From positions 17,138 to 81,137 of the forward strand of contig NZ_JANFNY010000009.1 in assembly GCF_024437745.1 (NCBI RefSeq): a DNA stretch of 64,000 bases, given 5' to 3'. Numbering within the stretch: position 1 is the first letter of the stretch; each line of letters opens with the position of its first letter. Positions 25,724-33,503 of this stretch are shown in pieces. Under the pieces are notes generated by a model. It did no database searches, was not told the origin of the DNA, and saw nothing but the letters and a program-made list of their open reading frames with translations. The position numbers and the translations under genes are program-made. The DNA comes from Roseomonas sp. GC11 (GTDB lineage: Bacteria > Pseudomonadota > Alphaproteobacteria > Acetobacterales > Acetobacteraceae).

Positions 25724-26149
25724 TCACGGCGTCACCTCGGCCACGGCATCGACAGGTGGAAGCGGGCCTTCATCGGCCTGGCGCGCGCGGCGGGCGCGCT
25801 CGCGATCAGCGCCGGGCTCCGGGCAACGCAGGCTGCGCCGCGCGATCTCGATCCAGACATGCAGCGGCAGCACCACCATCGGCGTCGCGCGGTCGCGCCA
25901 GAGAAACAGCGCGTCATTGCCACCGAGCCAGCGCTCCAGCGTCTTGAAGCCGTCCCCCTCGCCGCGCGCCTTGACCTCCGCCTTCAGCGGCTCGGCACCG
26001 CGGACATAGAGATCGACATCGGCGCCATTGCCGCGATACCGGACGGCGCCCGAGAGCGGCACGCGCTCAGCACGGATCCCGCACTTCGTGTGAATGTCGA
26101 CGATAGCCCGCTCGCGGCGCAGGCCCTTGTCGCGGGCGGATTTGCCCAT
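25724..26149 (-). CDS. Holliday-junction-resolvase-like PD-(D/E)XK nuclease
   Basis: 141 residues from the ATG at 26149, preceded by GAGG seven nt upstream. The order R-RERAIVDI, then PLSGAVRYRGNGADVDLYV, then LKAEVKARGEG shows E, D and ExK residues spaced as in archaeal Hjc-like and phage resolvases (about residues 13, 45, 58-60). The SGAVRYRGNGADV stretch is the family's substrate loop. It probably resolves recombination or replication intermediates of the element. The C-terminal 30 residues are Arg-rich. Confidence 0.72.
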   Translation of the reverse strand: MGKSARDKGLRRERAIVDIHTKCGIRAERVPLSGAVRYRGNGADVDLYVRGAEPLKAEVKARGEGDGFKTLERWLGGNDALFLWRDRATPMVVLPLHVWIEIARRSLRCPEPGADRERARRARQADEGPLPPVDAVAEVTP

Positions 26150-26157
26150 GGCCGACC

Positions 26158-26628
26158 TCACGCCACCTGCCGGTGGGTCTGCATGATCCGGCCGAGGCGG
26201 CGCAGCAGCCCCCCGCGGCGGATGCAGTCACCACCATGGTTGATAAGATACTCACCGGCCTCGTCGATCTCCTGCGGCAGGAGGTGGCTCGGCAGCAGCG
26301 GCACGAAGGCGTTGCGGCTGGGGACGAACACTTCGCCACGTCCGATCTGCTCCACCGTCGCGCGGGCATCCGCCGGGAACATCTCCATCTGCTCGGCGCG
26401 CAGCCCCTCAGCGTGCTCGGCGATTTCGGCACTGCGCTTGAGGTCGTCGCGGATCAGCTTGTTCAGCGCGGTGGAGAGGACCACGCCGAAGAGTTGGTCG
26501 TCCTGGCGGATTTCGTCCGCTGCATTCCGGACAACCTCGCCGACGATCGCCGGCACGCTGCCACGGTGGAGGACGCTGAGGCGGGCTTCGCGGATCAGGG
26601 TCCGCATGCGGTCACGCGGCGTGGTCAT
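26158..26628 (-). CDS. Hypothetical phage protein
   Basis: 156 residues from the ATG at 26628. It is largely helical (RMRTLIREARLSVLHRG, then GEVVRNAADEIRQDDQLFGV), with a basic C-terminus (GGLLRRLGRIMQTHRQVA). The start overlaps the upstream gene by 17 bp. No family recognised; it belongs to the leftward replication operon. Confidence 0.55.
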   Translation of the reverse strand: MTTPRDRMRTLIREARLSVLHRGSVPAIVGEVVRNAADEIRQDDQLFGVVLSTALNKLIRDDLKRSAEIAEHAEGLRAEQMEMFPADARATVEQIGRGEVFVPSRNAFVPLLPSHLLPQEIDEAGEYLINHGGDCIRRGGLLRRLGRIMQTHRQVA

Positions 26629-27337
26629 GTTCGTTCTCCAGGGCGTTGATCCAGAGCGGCAGCCGCCGCAGCGCTTCGCAGGCCTCGCCGCGCAGATCGG
26701 CGAGCAGGGCGCGCGGGCTGCGGCCGGCGAGCGATGCGAAGTCGATGGGCAGGGTCGCCACGGTGAGGATGGCGGCGGTGAAATCGGCCCAGTCGGCGCC
26801 GATGGGCGCGACCTTCGACTGTTCCGGCGGCGGGGAAGCACGCTTCGGCCGAGAGGGCAGCGGGCCCAAAGTGGCCTGGACGGCATCACGCACAGCGCCG
26901 CGCAGCCCGGCCATGGTCGGCGGCGCCCCGTCAGCGCGGGACTGCGCGAAATAGGCCTCCATCGCGGCGCGCCCCGCGGCCTGGGCCTGTTCCTCACGCC
27001 CACCGGCGAGCGCCTCGTAGCGCTGCGCGGTGCTGGTCGAGATGCCAGCATCGGCCAGCGCCTCGGCTTTCGACTTCCCACCGGTGGGAAGTCGAACCGT
27101 GGCACTATCGGCCTGGCGGACGGTCTGGGCCTGATCGAGATCGCGGCTCAGTTCCCCGATGCGAACGCAGGCGCGCAGGTGGATTTCGCGCACCCAGACC
27201 TCGAGGTCGCGGTCGTCGCGCTGGCGGGCATAGGCGGCGAGCGCCGCGGCCTTGTCGCGGATCTCCGAGGCCTCATCGATGCGGGCGCATTCCGCCAGCG
27301 CCGTGCGGGCCTGCTCGTAGCGGACCAGCGCGCTCAT
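26612..27337 (-). CDS. Hypothetical phage protein with possible HTH
   Basis: 241 residues. The N-terminal about 75 residues form a long helical, probably coiled-coil region (KAAALAAYARQRDDRDLEVW). Residues about 85-110 (GKSKAEALADAGISTSTAQR) read as a helix-turn-helix like the ones in phage replication or DNA-packaging regulators. The C-terminal part is variable and Ala-rich. Probably a DNA-binding accessory protein; no name is justified. Its start lies next to the end of the small HTH gene. Confidence 0.55.
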   Translation of the reverse strand: MSALVRYEQARTALAECARIDEASEIRDKAAALAAYARQRDDRDLEVWVREIHLRACVRIGELSRDLDQAQTVRQADSATVRLPTGGKSKAEALADAGISTSTAQRYEALAGGREEQAQAAGRAAMEAYFAQSRADGAPPTMAGLRGAVRDAVQATLGPLPSRPKRASPPPEQSKVAPIGADWADFTAAILTVATLPIDFASLAGRSPRALLADLRGEACEALRRLPLWINALENEHDHAA

Positions 27338-27606
27338 CAGGCGGTCGCCTTGGCCGGCACGACCGTGTCGGGGCGCTGCACAGCGCCGGCCGGATCGCGT
27401 GCCTGCGCTGCCTCGAAGGCCTCGACGTCCTCCAGTCGGTAGAGGATGCGGCCGCCCAGCTTCAGGAAGGCGGGCCCCTGGTTCAGGTAGCGCCAGCGCT
27501 CGAGGGTGCGGATCGACAGGCCCCAGCGGTTTGCGAGGTCATGCTGATCCAGGTGGCGAACCAGCCCACCGTTCCGCTGCGCTTCAATGTCATGCTGCCT
27601 GCTCAT
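27337..27606 (-). CDS. Excisionase/MerR-like helix-turn-helix protein
   Basis: 89 residues from the ATG at 27606, with AGGTG 8 nt upstream; a GTG at 27615 is possible. The core VRHLDQHDLANRWGLSIRT then LERWRYLNQGPAFLKLGGRI is the excisionase-type winged HTH found in phage Xis and plasmid helix-turn-helix proteins (HTH_17). It probably acts as a regulator or recombination directionality factor. The position at the head of the leftward replication operon fits a regulator. Confidence 0.72.
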   Translation of the reverse strand: MSRQHDIEAQRNGGLVRHLDQHDLANRWGLSIRTLERWRYLNQGPAFLKLGGRILYRLEDVEAFEAAQARDPAGAVQRPDTVVPAKATA

Positions 27607-27615
27607 GCCGGGCAC

Positions 27616-27969
27616 CTACCGGCGAGCGTCGAAATCTGTCGGGGTCAGGACTTCGGCCAGCCTGCCGCGCGCCACCCGGCTCCGGGGCCGCGCTATCGCC
27701 AGATAGCTGAAATCCTCCTCGTCATGACGCTGCTGCACGAGATGCAGCAGCCCCGCCTCGGCCAGTTTGAGCGCCCGCTGCGCCACGCGCAGAAGCTCCC
27801 GCCGCTCGGGCTCCGGCCGCAGAAAGCTGAGCGGAGAAATCTCCACCGCGAGAAAGCCGCGATGATAGACGAGGCGATCGCCAGGGAGCGCCAAACCACA
27901 CCAGCCGCAGAACGCGGCTTCGGTCAAAGGCAGCTCCGGCGCCCGAAGGTCGATGAGGGTGCTGTTCAT
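27616..27969 (-). CDS. Hypothetical protein
   Basis: 117 residues, ending 9 nt before the HTH gene. Contains CGWCGLALPGDRLVYHRGF (about 21-39), a CxxC that may bind zinc, then EPERRELLRVAQRALKLAEA, a helical segment. No family recognised. It probably belongs to the early leftward transcript that also encodes the HTH protein. Confidence 0.5.
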   Translation of the reverse strand: MNSTLIDLRAPELPLTEAAFCGWCGLALPGDRLVYHRGFLAVEISPLSFLRPEPERRELLRVAQRALKLAEAGLLHLVQQRHDEEDFSYLAIARPRSRVARGRLAEVLTPTDFDARR

Positions 27970-28002
27970 ATCCAGTATTACCCAGCCTCCTGCGGATCCG
28001 TC

Positions 28003-28575
28003 TCACGCCGCCGCCGGGATGCCGGCGGCGAGGAGGCGAAGGCGCAGTTCAGCCAACTGGCGGTACAGAGTGGCGCGGGACACGCGGCTGCCCTTGGCGA
28101 TCGCATGGGGCGTGCGTTCGACCAACTGCGCGCAGAGCGCGATCTGGTCGGCGGAGAGGGCGCCAAGAGCCCGGTCGAGATCGAGCCGCCGCTCCACCGC
28201 CGCAAAGGCGCCCGTGGGCTGCCCGAGCCAGGCGCCGTAACCCTCCGCCTCCGCGAGGGTGTCCCCGATCGTGAGGCTGCCGCGGCCAGGCTGGGGAGCA
28301 TCCAGGGCAACGGCAGTCATGGCAGCACGCCCACGACGGAAGCGCGTGGCGAGGCGGAGGGCGTGGTGCTCGAAGCAGGAGGCCGCGAAGGCGCCAAGGC
28401 TGCCGCGGTGCGGCTCAAACCCCTTCAGGCGGGCGAGCAGATCCACCAGAAGGTCCTGCCGGAGGTCCTCCTGCTCGTGCCGAGGCATGCGGCCGGTGTG
28501 GATGATGCGCTGCGCGACGCGGTCAGCGTCCCGCTGCAGGGCGGCGAGGTCGGTGGGGAGGAGCGTGGCGGGCAT
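28003..28575 (-). CDS. Sigma-70-like factor, ECF type
   Basis: 190 residues. Residues 25-85 fit sigma region 2 (EQEDLRQDLLVDLLARLKGF then GSLGAFAASCFEHHALRLA), and residues 130-180 look like region 4 (ALGALSADQIALCAQLVERT then AIAKGSRVSRATLYRQLAEL). The two regions are joined by a variable linker as in small ECF sigmas, but it lacks an adjacent anti-sigma gene. A sigma factor at the edge of a phage element could redirect host RNA polymerase to element promoters. It could instead be a HTH regulator derived from a sigma; less likely. Confidence 0.65.
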   Translation of the reverse strand: MPATLLPTDLAALQRDADRVAQRIIHTGRMPRHEQEDLRQDLLVDLLARLKGFEPHRGSLGAFAASCFEHHALRLATRFRRGRAAMTAVALDAPQPGRGSLTIGDTLAEAEGYGAWLGQPTGAFAAVERRLDLDRALGALSADQIALCAQLVERTPHAIAKGSRVSRATLYRQLAELRLRLLAAGIPAAA

Positions 28576-28696
28576 CGGCGGGTCCGGTCCATCGGGTGGC
28601 GATGGCAGGAGCCTGACGAAACACGATGCGGCCGGCCTTTCGGCAGGCTTTCGGTTCCTATCGGAAGGCTATCGGTCCCGGCGGTGGAGCGGCAGG

Positions 28697-29659
28697 TCAG
28701 CCGAGAAAGATTTTCCCCGGCTCGATCGCCAGCCTGTATCCGCCCCGGCGGTCATTCTGGATGAGCTTCTGGGCGGCCGGGCGTTCAAGACCGGCCGCGG
28801 CGGCGAGTGCTGTCCGCAAGCGGCTGACAGAGACCGTGACCTGCTCCACCTGCGGCAGCGCGTCGCAGGCTTGGCCGGCCGCGAGGGCTGCGAGCAGATC
28901 ATCCCCAGGCACGAAGCCGCCATCAGAGGCCGCTTCCCGGGCCAGTTCGGCCAGCACGCGGAAATCCCGCGGCTCCAATTTGAGCCCCCGCCGGTGATAG
29001 CGGGCCGTGGCGCTGTGTTCGGACATCTCGAGGGCATCCGGCGGCAACTCTGTGGGGAGACCGATTGCAGCCAGCTTCAGGACCAGGGGCAAGGCCGCCT
29101 GCTCATCCAACAGGTCAGACGCAGCCGCGATGGCCACGCCCTCGAGGGCGATCCGTCGCCCAATATCCAAGGCAAACTGGCGTGGCGTCGGGGTCAGAAT
29201 CACCGGCCATGCCGTGCTGCTCCGCCCCTTCAGCGACGATACGAGTTCGATGACGTTGGCATCTGTCAGAAGCCGGACCAGGTAGAAAACCCGGCGATGC
29301 GGATCGTCCGGGAATTGCCCCAGATGCACCACCTTGTCGCTCAGCCTCTCCACCGGTGGCCCCGCAAGGCCCGCCGACCGCCGGATCTGCCACCCAACCG
29401 CCCGGAAGTCGATATCAAGCCAGCGGATACCCTCCTGCGCGCCACCAGCGACCATGGCGTTGCCGTGCTCATCGATGGTGATGGAGACCAGATCGAGATC
29501 ATCCGGTGCACGGCGATACCGCAACACACCGAGCCGGCGATAATCGGCGACGGCATCACGGAAGGGCGCGATATCGTCCGCCGTCAGCGCACGGATGGGA
29601 TGCTGGTCAAGCCGCTGCAGCAGCAAGCTGCAAAGACGGCATGGCTTCGCTGAGTCCAT
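28697..29659 (-). CDS. Uncharacterised protein with C-terminal OmpR-like winged helix
   Basis: 320 residues. The N-terminal 215 residues have no recognised domain; they are moderately hydrophobic and contain VVHLGQFPDDPHRRVFYLVR. The C-terminal 100 residues look like an OmpR/PhoB-type winged helix: LEPRDFRVLAELAREAAS, then VTVSVSRLRTALAAAAG, then LIQNDRRGGYRLAI (the wing-like RGGYRL at about 303-310). There is no receiver domain, so it is not a normal response regulator. It overlaps the 410-residue gene by 53 bp, forming a two-gene unit. A perfect palindrome upstream of that unit may be its operator. Function unknown. Confidence 0.6.
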   Translation of the reverse strand: MDSAKPCRLCSLLLQRLDQHPIRALTADDIAPFRDAVADYRRLGVLRYRRAPDDLDLVSITIDEHGNAMVAGGAQEGIRWLDIDFRAVGWQIRRSAGLAGPPVERLSDKVVHLGQFPDDPHRRVFYLVRLLTDANVIELVSSLKGRSSTAWPVILTPTPRQFALDIGRRIALEGVAIAAASDLLDEQAALPLVLKLAAIGLPTELPPDALEMSEHSATARYHRRGLKLEPRDFRVLAELAREAASDGGFVPGDDLLAALAAGQACDALPQVEQVTVSVSRLRTALAAAAGLERPAAQKLIQNDRRGGYRLAIEPGKIFLG

Positions 29660-30839
29660 TGTGCCGCAGGTGCTGGAAGATCCGGGCCTCGAACATGTGG
29701 TCCCTGAAGCTGACCACGTTATGGGGACGGATGGTCACCATCACGTCCTGCCGCCGGCCGTCCACATCAAAGCGCAACAGCAGCTTCAAATGGCTGATCC
29801 TGAGGGTGGCCAGGTCAATACCGGGCACCATCTCGGACAATCGCGCGAGGGCATTCTCATTGTCCCACACGGTCAGACGCCAGGGAGAGCCGCCGGGGCT
29901 GGCCCGATCCGGATCGGCTTCGTCCACCTCAATCTCCTTGACGAAGACCTCGCGCAGTTCTTCATCCCAGTCATTCAGGAACTGCCAGGCCACCCCCTTC
30001 TGCTGCAGCGGACGCAGAGTGTAGAGACGGTCACTCCCTGGGCGCGTGAAGAAATCCGGCTCGCCGAGCAGATACTGCGCGAACAGGCTGACAAGCGCAC
30101 GGCGCTCTATCGGGCTGCGGGCATTCACCTTGATATGGCCGGCGATCGGCTCGTAGCAGATCGTATCGAGTGTCATCTCGCGGATGTTGCGAACCTTCTG
30201 CTCGCCAGCCTCTTCGACGGTGGTCGTGATCGCGTTCATGCCGTGCTCGACAATCACGTTGACGGCCTCGGCTTCGGGATACCAGTAGACTTCACAGATG
30301 CGCCCCTGATAGCGGCGGGCAAAGAAGGCAGAGCATGCCGCACGAAAGGCTTCCTGCGCTTGCCATTCGTCATGCCGAGAGCACACACCACGGCGAGCCC
30401 CGACGAGCCGCAGCGGTGAGGCGGCGAACAGCGCGTGGCGGTGGACAGCCTTCTGGAAGATCTGCGGATGGCGAAGGTAGGCGTGCAGGGCCAGGTGTCG
30501 TGGCGTCATCTGGCGGCCGTCATCTGGGGCATCCAACTGCCCCTCGGGCACCAGTTGAACACCATTGAGCGCAGCGATCTCCTCCAGTGCCCGCTGGCCA
30601 TTCGGATTGGACAGAATGAGAATGCAGTGCAGCGCATCGAGGAGTGGATCCGGGAAACGCTCACCCTGGTTTTTGAAGAGATCGAACAAAGCCTCACGAC
30701 GCGCAGCCTCATCGGCCGGCAAATCGTCCCAGGCAAACGCCATGGCCGTGGCGTAGGGCTCCAGGAGTTCTTGGAGCAGATCGAGGTCCACGGTCCGCAT
30801 GAAGGCGCGGTTCACAAAATTCCGGACGTTCTTGGCCAT
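29607..30839 (-). CDS. Uncharacterised 410-residue protein
   Basis: First gene of a two-gene leftward unit, ATG at 30839 with a good GGAGG seven nt upstream. N-terminus MAKNVRNFVNRAFMRTVDLD is helical; a middle segment, QEAFRAACSAFFARRYQGRI then CEVYWYPEAEAVNVIVEHG, is beta-rich; the C-terminus has LRISHLKLLLRFDVDGRRQD. No motif I recognise (no Walker A, no nuclease core, no TM segments). Codon use and GC are a little lower than the neighbouring phage genes. The pairing with a winged-helix protein and a palindromic operator suggests a self-regulated cargo module. Confidence 0.6.
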   Translation of the reverse strand: MAKNVRNFVNRAFMRTVDLDLLQELLEPYATAMAFAWDDLPADEAARREALFDLFKNQGERFPDPLLDALHCILILSNPNGQRALEEIAALNGVQLVPEGQLDAPDDGRQMTPRHLALHAYLRHPQIFQKAVHRHALFAASPLRLVGARRGVCSRHDEWQAQEAFRAACSAFFARRYQGRICEVYWYPEAEAVNVIVEHGMNAITTTVEEAGEQKVRNIREMTLDTICYEPIAGHIKVNARSPIERRALVSLFAQYLLGEPDFFTRPGSDRLYTLRPLQQKGVAWQFLNDWDEELREVFVKEIEVDEADPDRASPGGSPWRLTVWDNENALARLSEMVPGIDLATLRISHLKLLLRFDVDGRRQDVMVTIRPHNVVSFRDHMFEARIFQHLRHNGLSEAMPSLQLAAAAA

Positions 30840-30876
30840 TGCGCACCTCCGGCAAAGTGCTCCCGCGATTTTCTAT

Positions 30877-30894
30877 CCCGGATTACGATCCGGG
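30877..30894. promoter_or_regulatory. Perfect inverted repeat CCCGGAT-N4-ATCCGGG upstream of the two-gene module
   Basis: The palindrome lies 38-55 bp upstream of the start of the 410-residue gene, a place expected for an operator overlapping the promoter. A near-palindromic TTCGAATCGAA follows at 30895-30905. The winged-helix protein encoded second in this unit is the natural candidate to bind it. No confident -35/-10 assigned. Confidence 0.5.
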
Positions 30895-30952
30895 TTCGAA
30901 TCGAATCCGCGTGAGGGGGGGGCATGAGACGGATCGGCCCTCGTCTGGGTAA

Positions 30953-31180
30953 ATGGAGGAGGTGACCCGCCATCTCCCGTCCCCCCTCCCCAACCCCCAC
31001 CTCCCGCCCCACCTCCGCGAGGTCTGCGCCCTCCTCGCCCGCGGCCTACTGCGGCTGCGCAGCCACACCGCCGAAGAATACGCCCACGACGCCGCGCAGG
31101 CCCGCGACTGGGGAGAGGTTTGCCTACCCTCGCCGCCCCCGCAGCGCCCTCATGCCCGGACACAACGGAGACCGGCATGA
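30953..31180 (+). CDS. Small conserved ORF upstream of DUF2924/recombinase
   Basis: 75 residues. The core (HLREVCALLARGLLRLRSHT then AEEYAHDAAQARDWGEVCLP) is of the type that regularly precedes DUF2924 and serine-recombinase genes in alphaproteobacterial elements. The stop overlaps the DUF2924 start as ATGA, which supports translation. Function unknown. It is divergent from the unrecognised two-gene module. Confidence 0.6.
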   Translation: MEEVTRHLPSPLPNPHLPPHLREVCALLARGLLRLRSHTAEEYAHDAAQARDWGEVCLPSPPPQRPHARTQRRPA

Positions 31181-31653
31181 CAACGCACTCCCCTCCCCCG
31201 CCCGCATCCGACAGCGTCCTGCCGCGCCTGGCCGCGCTCAAAACCGCCGATATCGCCACCCTCAAAGAGCAATGGCGCAGCCTCTTTGGCCGCGAAGCCC
31301 CGCCCCATAACAGGAAGTTCCTCGAAAGCCGCCTCGCCTATCGCATCCAGGAACTCGCCTATGGCGGCCTCAAGCCGGAGATGGTGGCCCGCCTCGAAGC
31401 CCTCGGCGAGCAGCTCGATGGCGGCAATGTCGTGCTGCGCCGCCTGCGCGCCGGATCGGATCGCCCGGTGATTGGCACACGCCTGATCCGCGAATACCAG
31501 GGCGTCCAGCATGGCGTCACCGTCCTCGCCGATGGCTTCGAATATGAGGGCCGGCCCTATCGTTCCCTCTCCGCCATCGCCCGCCACATCACCGGCACGC
31601 GCTGGAATGGCTGGGCCTTCTTTGGCCTCAAAGCCCAGCGGGGGTCTGCATGA
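31177..31653 (+). CDS. DUF2924 family protein
   Basis: 158 residues from the ATG at 31177 (ATGA overlap with the preceding ORF). The family pattern is clear: LKTADIATLKEQWRSLFGRE, then APPHNRKFLESRLAYRIQEL, then GTRLIREYQGVQHGVTVLAD and FEYEGRPYRSLSAIARHIT followed by GTRWNGWAFFGLK. DUF2924 proteins are almost always encoded next to a large serine recombinase, as here (4-bp overlap). They probably assist recombination; the biochemical role is not established. Confidence 0.88.
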   Translation: MTTHSPPPPASDSVLPRLAALKTADIATLKEQWRSLFGREAPPHNRKFLESRLAYRIQELAYGGLKPEMVARLEALGEQLDGGNVVLRRLRAGSDRPVIGTRLIREYQGVQHGVTVLADGFEYEGRPYRSLSAIARHITGTRWNGWAFFGLKAQRGSA

Positions 31654-32972
31654 CACGCAAATCCTCTCGTGAGGCCGATCTGCCGGCCACGACCCTCAAA
31701 CGCCGCTGCGCTGTCTACACCCGCAAATCCACCGAGGAGGGACTGGAAAAAGAATTCAACAGCCTCGACGCCCAGCGCGATGCCTGCGAGGCCTATATCG
31801 CCAGCCAGCGCGGCGAGGGCTGGCTCCTGGTGGCCGATCGCTATGATGATGGCGGCATCTCCGGCAGCACGCTCGAGCGCCCGGCCCTGCAACGCCTGCT
31901 GCGCGAGATCGAGGCCGGATACGTCGATGTCGTCGTGGTCTACAAGATCGACCGCCTCAGCCGCTCGCTGATGCATTTCGCAAAGCTGGTCGAGGTGTTC
32001 GACGCCCACAGCGTCACCTTCGTCTCGGTGACGCAGAGCTTCAACACCACCACCAGCATGGGGCGGCTCACCCTCAACATCCTGCTCTCCTTTGCGCAGT
32101 TTGAGCGCGAGGTGATCCGCGAGCGCGTGCAGGACAAGGTTGCCGCCTCCAAGGCACGCGGCCTGTGGATGGGCGGGCCGGTGCCGCTCGGTTATGTCGT
32201 GCGCGACCGCAAGCTGGTGATCGAGCCGTCCGAGGCGGCTGTGGTGCAAAGGATCTTTTCTCTCTTCGCTGAAACCCGCTCCGGCTTTGCCACGCTGCGC
32301 CAACTCGCCGCTGAGGGGGTGCGCAGCAAGAGCGGCCGGCCCTTCGACAAGGGTTCTCTCTATCGGCTGCTGCACAACCGCATCAGCATCGGCGAGGTCA
32401 CCCACAAGGGCCAGGCCTATCCCGGCGCGCATCCGGCCATCCTGCCGCGGGCGCTTTGGGATGAGGTGCAGGCCATCATCAACACCCCGGCGGCCAGTCG
32501 TGCCAACCAGAACCGGCGGCAGAGCCCGGCCCTGCTGCGCGGCTTGATCTTTGGCCCGGATGGCCGCGCCATGTCGCCCTCGCAGACGCGGCGGCGTGGC
32601 AAGCTCTATCGCTATTACGTCGCGCAAGCCGTGATGAAGGGCGCGCGCAGCGACTGCCCGGTGCGGCGCCTGCCGGCCGGCGAGATCGAGGGCGCGGTGG
32701 TGGCGCAACTGCGCGCACTGCTGCGCCAGCCGGAGGTGGTGGTGGGCACCTGGCGCGCCGCCCGGGCCGAAGCGCCGGAGTTCACCGAGGGCGAGACCCT
32801 GGCGGCACTGGAACGGCTGGACCCACTCTGGGAGGAGCTTTTTCCGGCCGAGCAGGCGCGCATTGTCCGGCTGCTGGTGGAGCGGGTGGATGTCAGCCCC
32901 GCCGGCGCCGACATCCGGCTGCGGCTGGAGGGGCTGGCCAGCCTGGTGCAGGATCTGCGGAGGGCGGCATGA
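31650..32972 (+). CDS. Serine recombinase (resolvase/invertase N-terminal, large type)
   Basis: 440-residue site-specific recombinase. The catalytic N-terminal domain shows AVYTRKSTEEGLEKEFNSLD with Ser27 as nucleophile, then DRYDDGGISGSTLERPALQR and the arginine-rich VVYKIDRLSRSLMHFA. A Recombinase domain (about residues 175-280) contains ATLRQLAAEGVRSKSGRPFD and GEVTHKGQAYPGAHPAIL. The zinc ribbon region usual in this family is reduced; only one Cys is visible near residue 335. It is at the short end for the family. It would integrate or excise the element; partners are the flanking DUF2924 and helper proteins. Confidence 0.9.
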   Translation: MTRKSSREADLPATTLKRRCAVYTRKSTEEGLEKEFNSLDAQRDACEAYIASQRGEGWLLVADRYDDGGISGSTLERPALQRLLREIEAGYVDVVVVYKIDRLSRSLMHFAKLVEVFDAHSVTFVSVTQSFNTTTSMGRLTLNILLSFAQFEREVIRERVQDKVAASKARGLWMGGPVPLGYVVRDRKLVIEPSEAAVVQRIFSLFAETRSGFATLRQLAAEGVRSKSGRPFDKGSLYRLLHNRISIGEVTHKGQAYPGAHPAILPRALWDEVQAIINTPAASRANQNRRQSPALLRGLIFGPDGRAMSPSQTRRRGKLYRYYVAQAVMKGARSDCPVRRLPAGEIEGAVVAQLRALLRQPEVVVGTWRAARAEAPEFTEGETLAALERLDPLWEELFPAEQARIVRLLVERVDVSPAGADIRLRLEGLASLVQDLRRAA

Positions 32973-33385
32973 GCAGCCTCACCGTGCACGTCCCGCTGGC
33001 CATCCGCCGCCGCGGCGGGCGGAAGCGGGTGGTGGCGCCGGAGGGGGCGCCTGGCGTCACCGTGCTGTCCTGTCGCGCCGATCCGGCGCTGGTGAAAGCG
33101 CTGGCGCGGGGCTTCCGCTACAGCAAGCTGCTGGACCAGGGGCGCTACGCCTCGATCAGCGAGATGGCCGCGGCCGAGAAGATCGACCGGGGGTATCTGG
33201 GGCGGCTGCTCCAGCTGACGCTGCTGGCGCCAGACATCGTCGAGGCGATCCTGGATGGGCGGCAGCCGGAGGGGGTGACGCTGGTGGGGCTGATGGAGGG
33301 GGTGCCGGTGGGGTGGGTGGAACAGAGGGGCAGGTTTCGTGGGGCAGCGCAGCTTTCCTGCCGAGGTGGAAGCATGCGACTATAG
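32969..33385 (+). CDS. Recombinase-associated small protein
   Basis: 138 residues, overlapping the recombinase stop by 4 bp. The pattern ALARGFRYSKLLDQGRYASI then SEMAAAEKIDRGYLGRLLQL then TLLAPDIVEAILDGRQPEGV is the helical, HTH-like (ParB/KorB style) protein regularly found after DUF2924-linked serine recombinases. Relatives usually end soon after a V-x-W-x-x-Q-R motif, seen here near residue 116 (VGWVEQR). The last about 18 residues (GRFRGAAQLSCRGG...) do not look like the family and may have come from read-through across the right edge of the element. Confidence 0.75.
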   Translation: MSSLTVHVPLAIRRRGGRKRVVAPEGAPGVTVLSCRADPALVKALARGFRYSKLLDQGRYASISEMAAAEKIDRGYLGRLLQLTLLAPDIVEAILDGRQPEGVTLVGLMEGVPVGWVEQRGRFRGAAQLSCRGGSMRL

Positions 33386-33419
33386 ACGCCCGCTCCAGCA
33401 GCGTCCGGTTGTCATTATC

Positions 33420-33500
33420 CATCAGGGCAACATCTCAAAAAATTATTTTGAATATTATAATATTAATAAGAGAGAATTTTTTCTTAAAATCCAGGGATTA
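33420..33500 (+). promoter_or_regulatory. AT-rich cas3 promoter region
   Basis: An abrupt AT-rich tract in otherwise GC-rich DNA directly before cas3, containing TATAAT at 33456-33461. No convincing -35 lies 17 bp upstream of it. H-NS/MucR-type silencers favour such tracts. The Shine-Dalgarno CAGGGA is at 33492-33497. Confidence 0.45.
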
Positions 33501-33503
33501 ATA

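Noticed and set aside
33339..33503. Upstream start for cas3
   Set aside because: The extension overlaps the recombinase helper gene, crosses an AT-rich promoter-like tract and has no SD; the ATG at 33504 has one.
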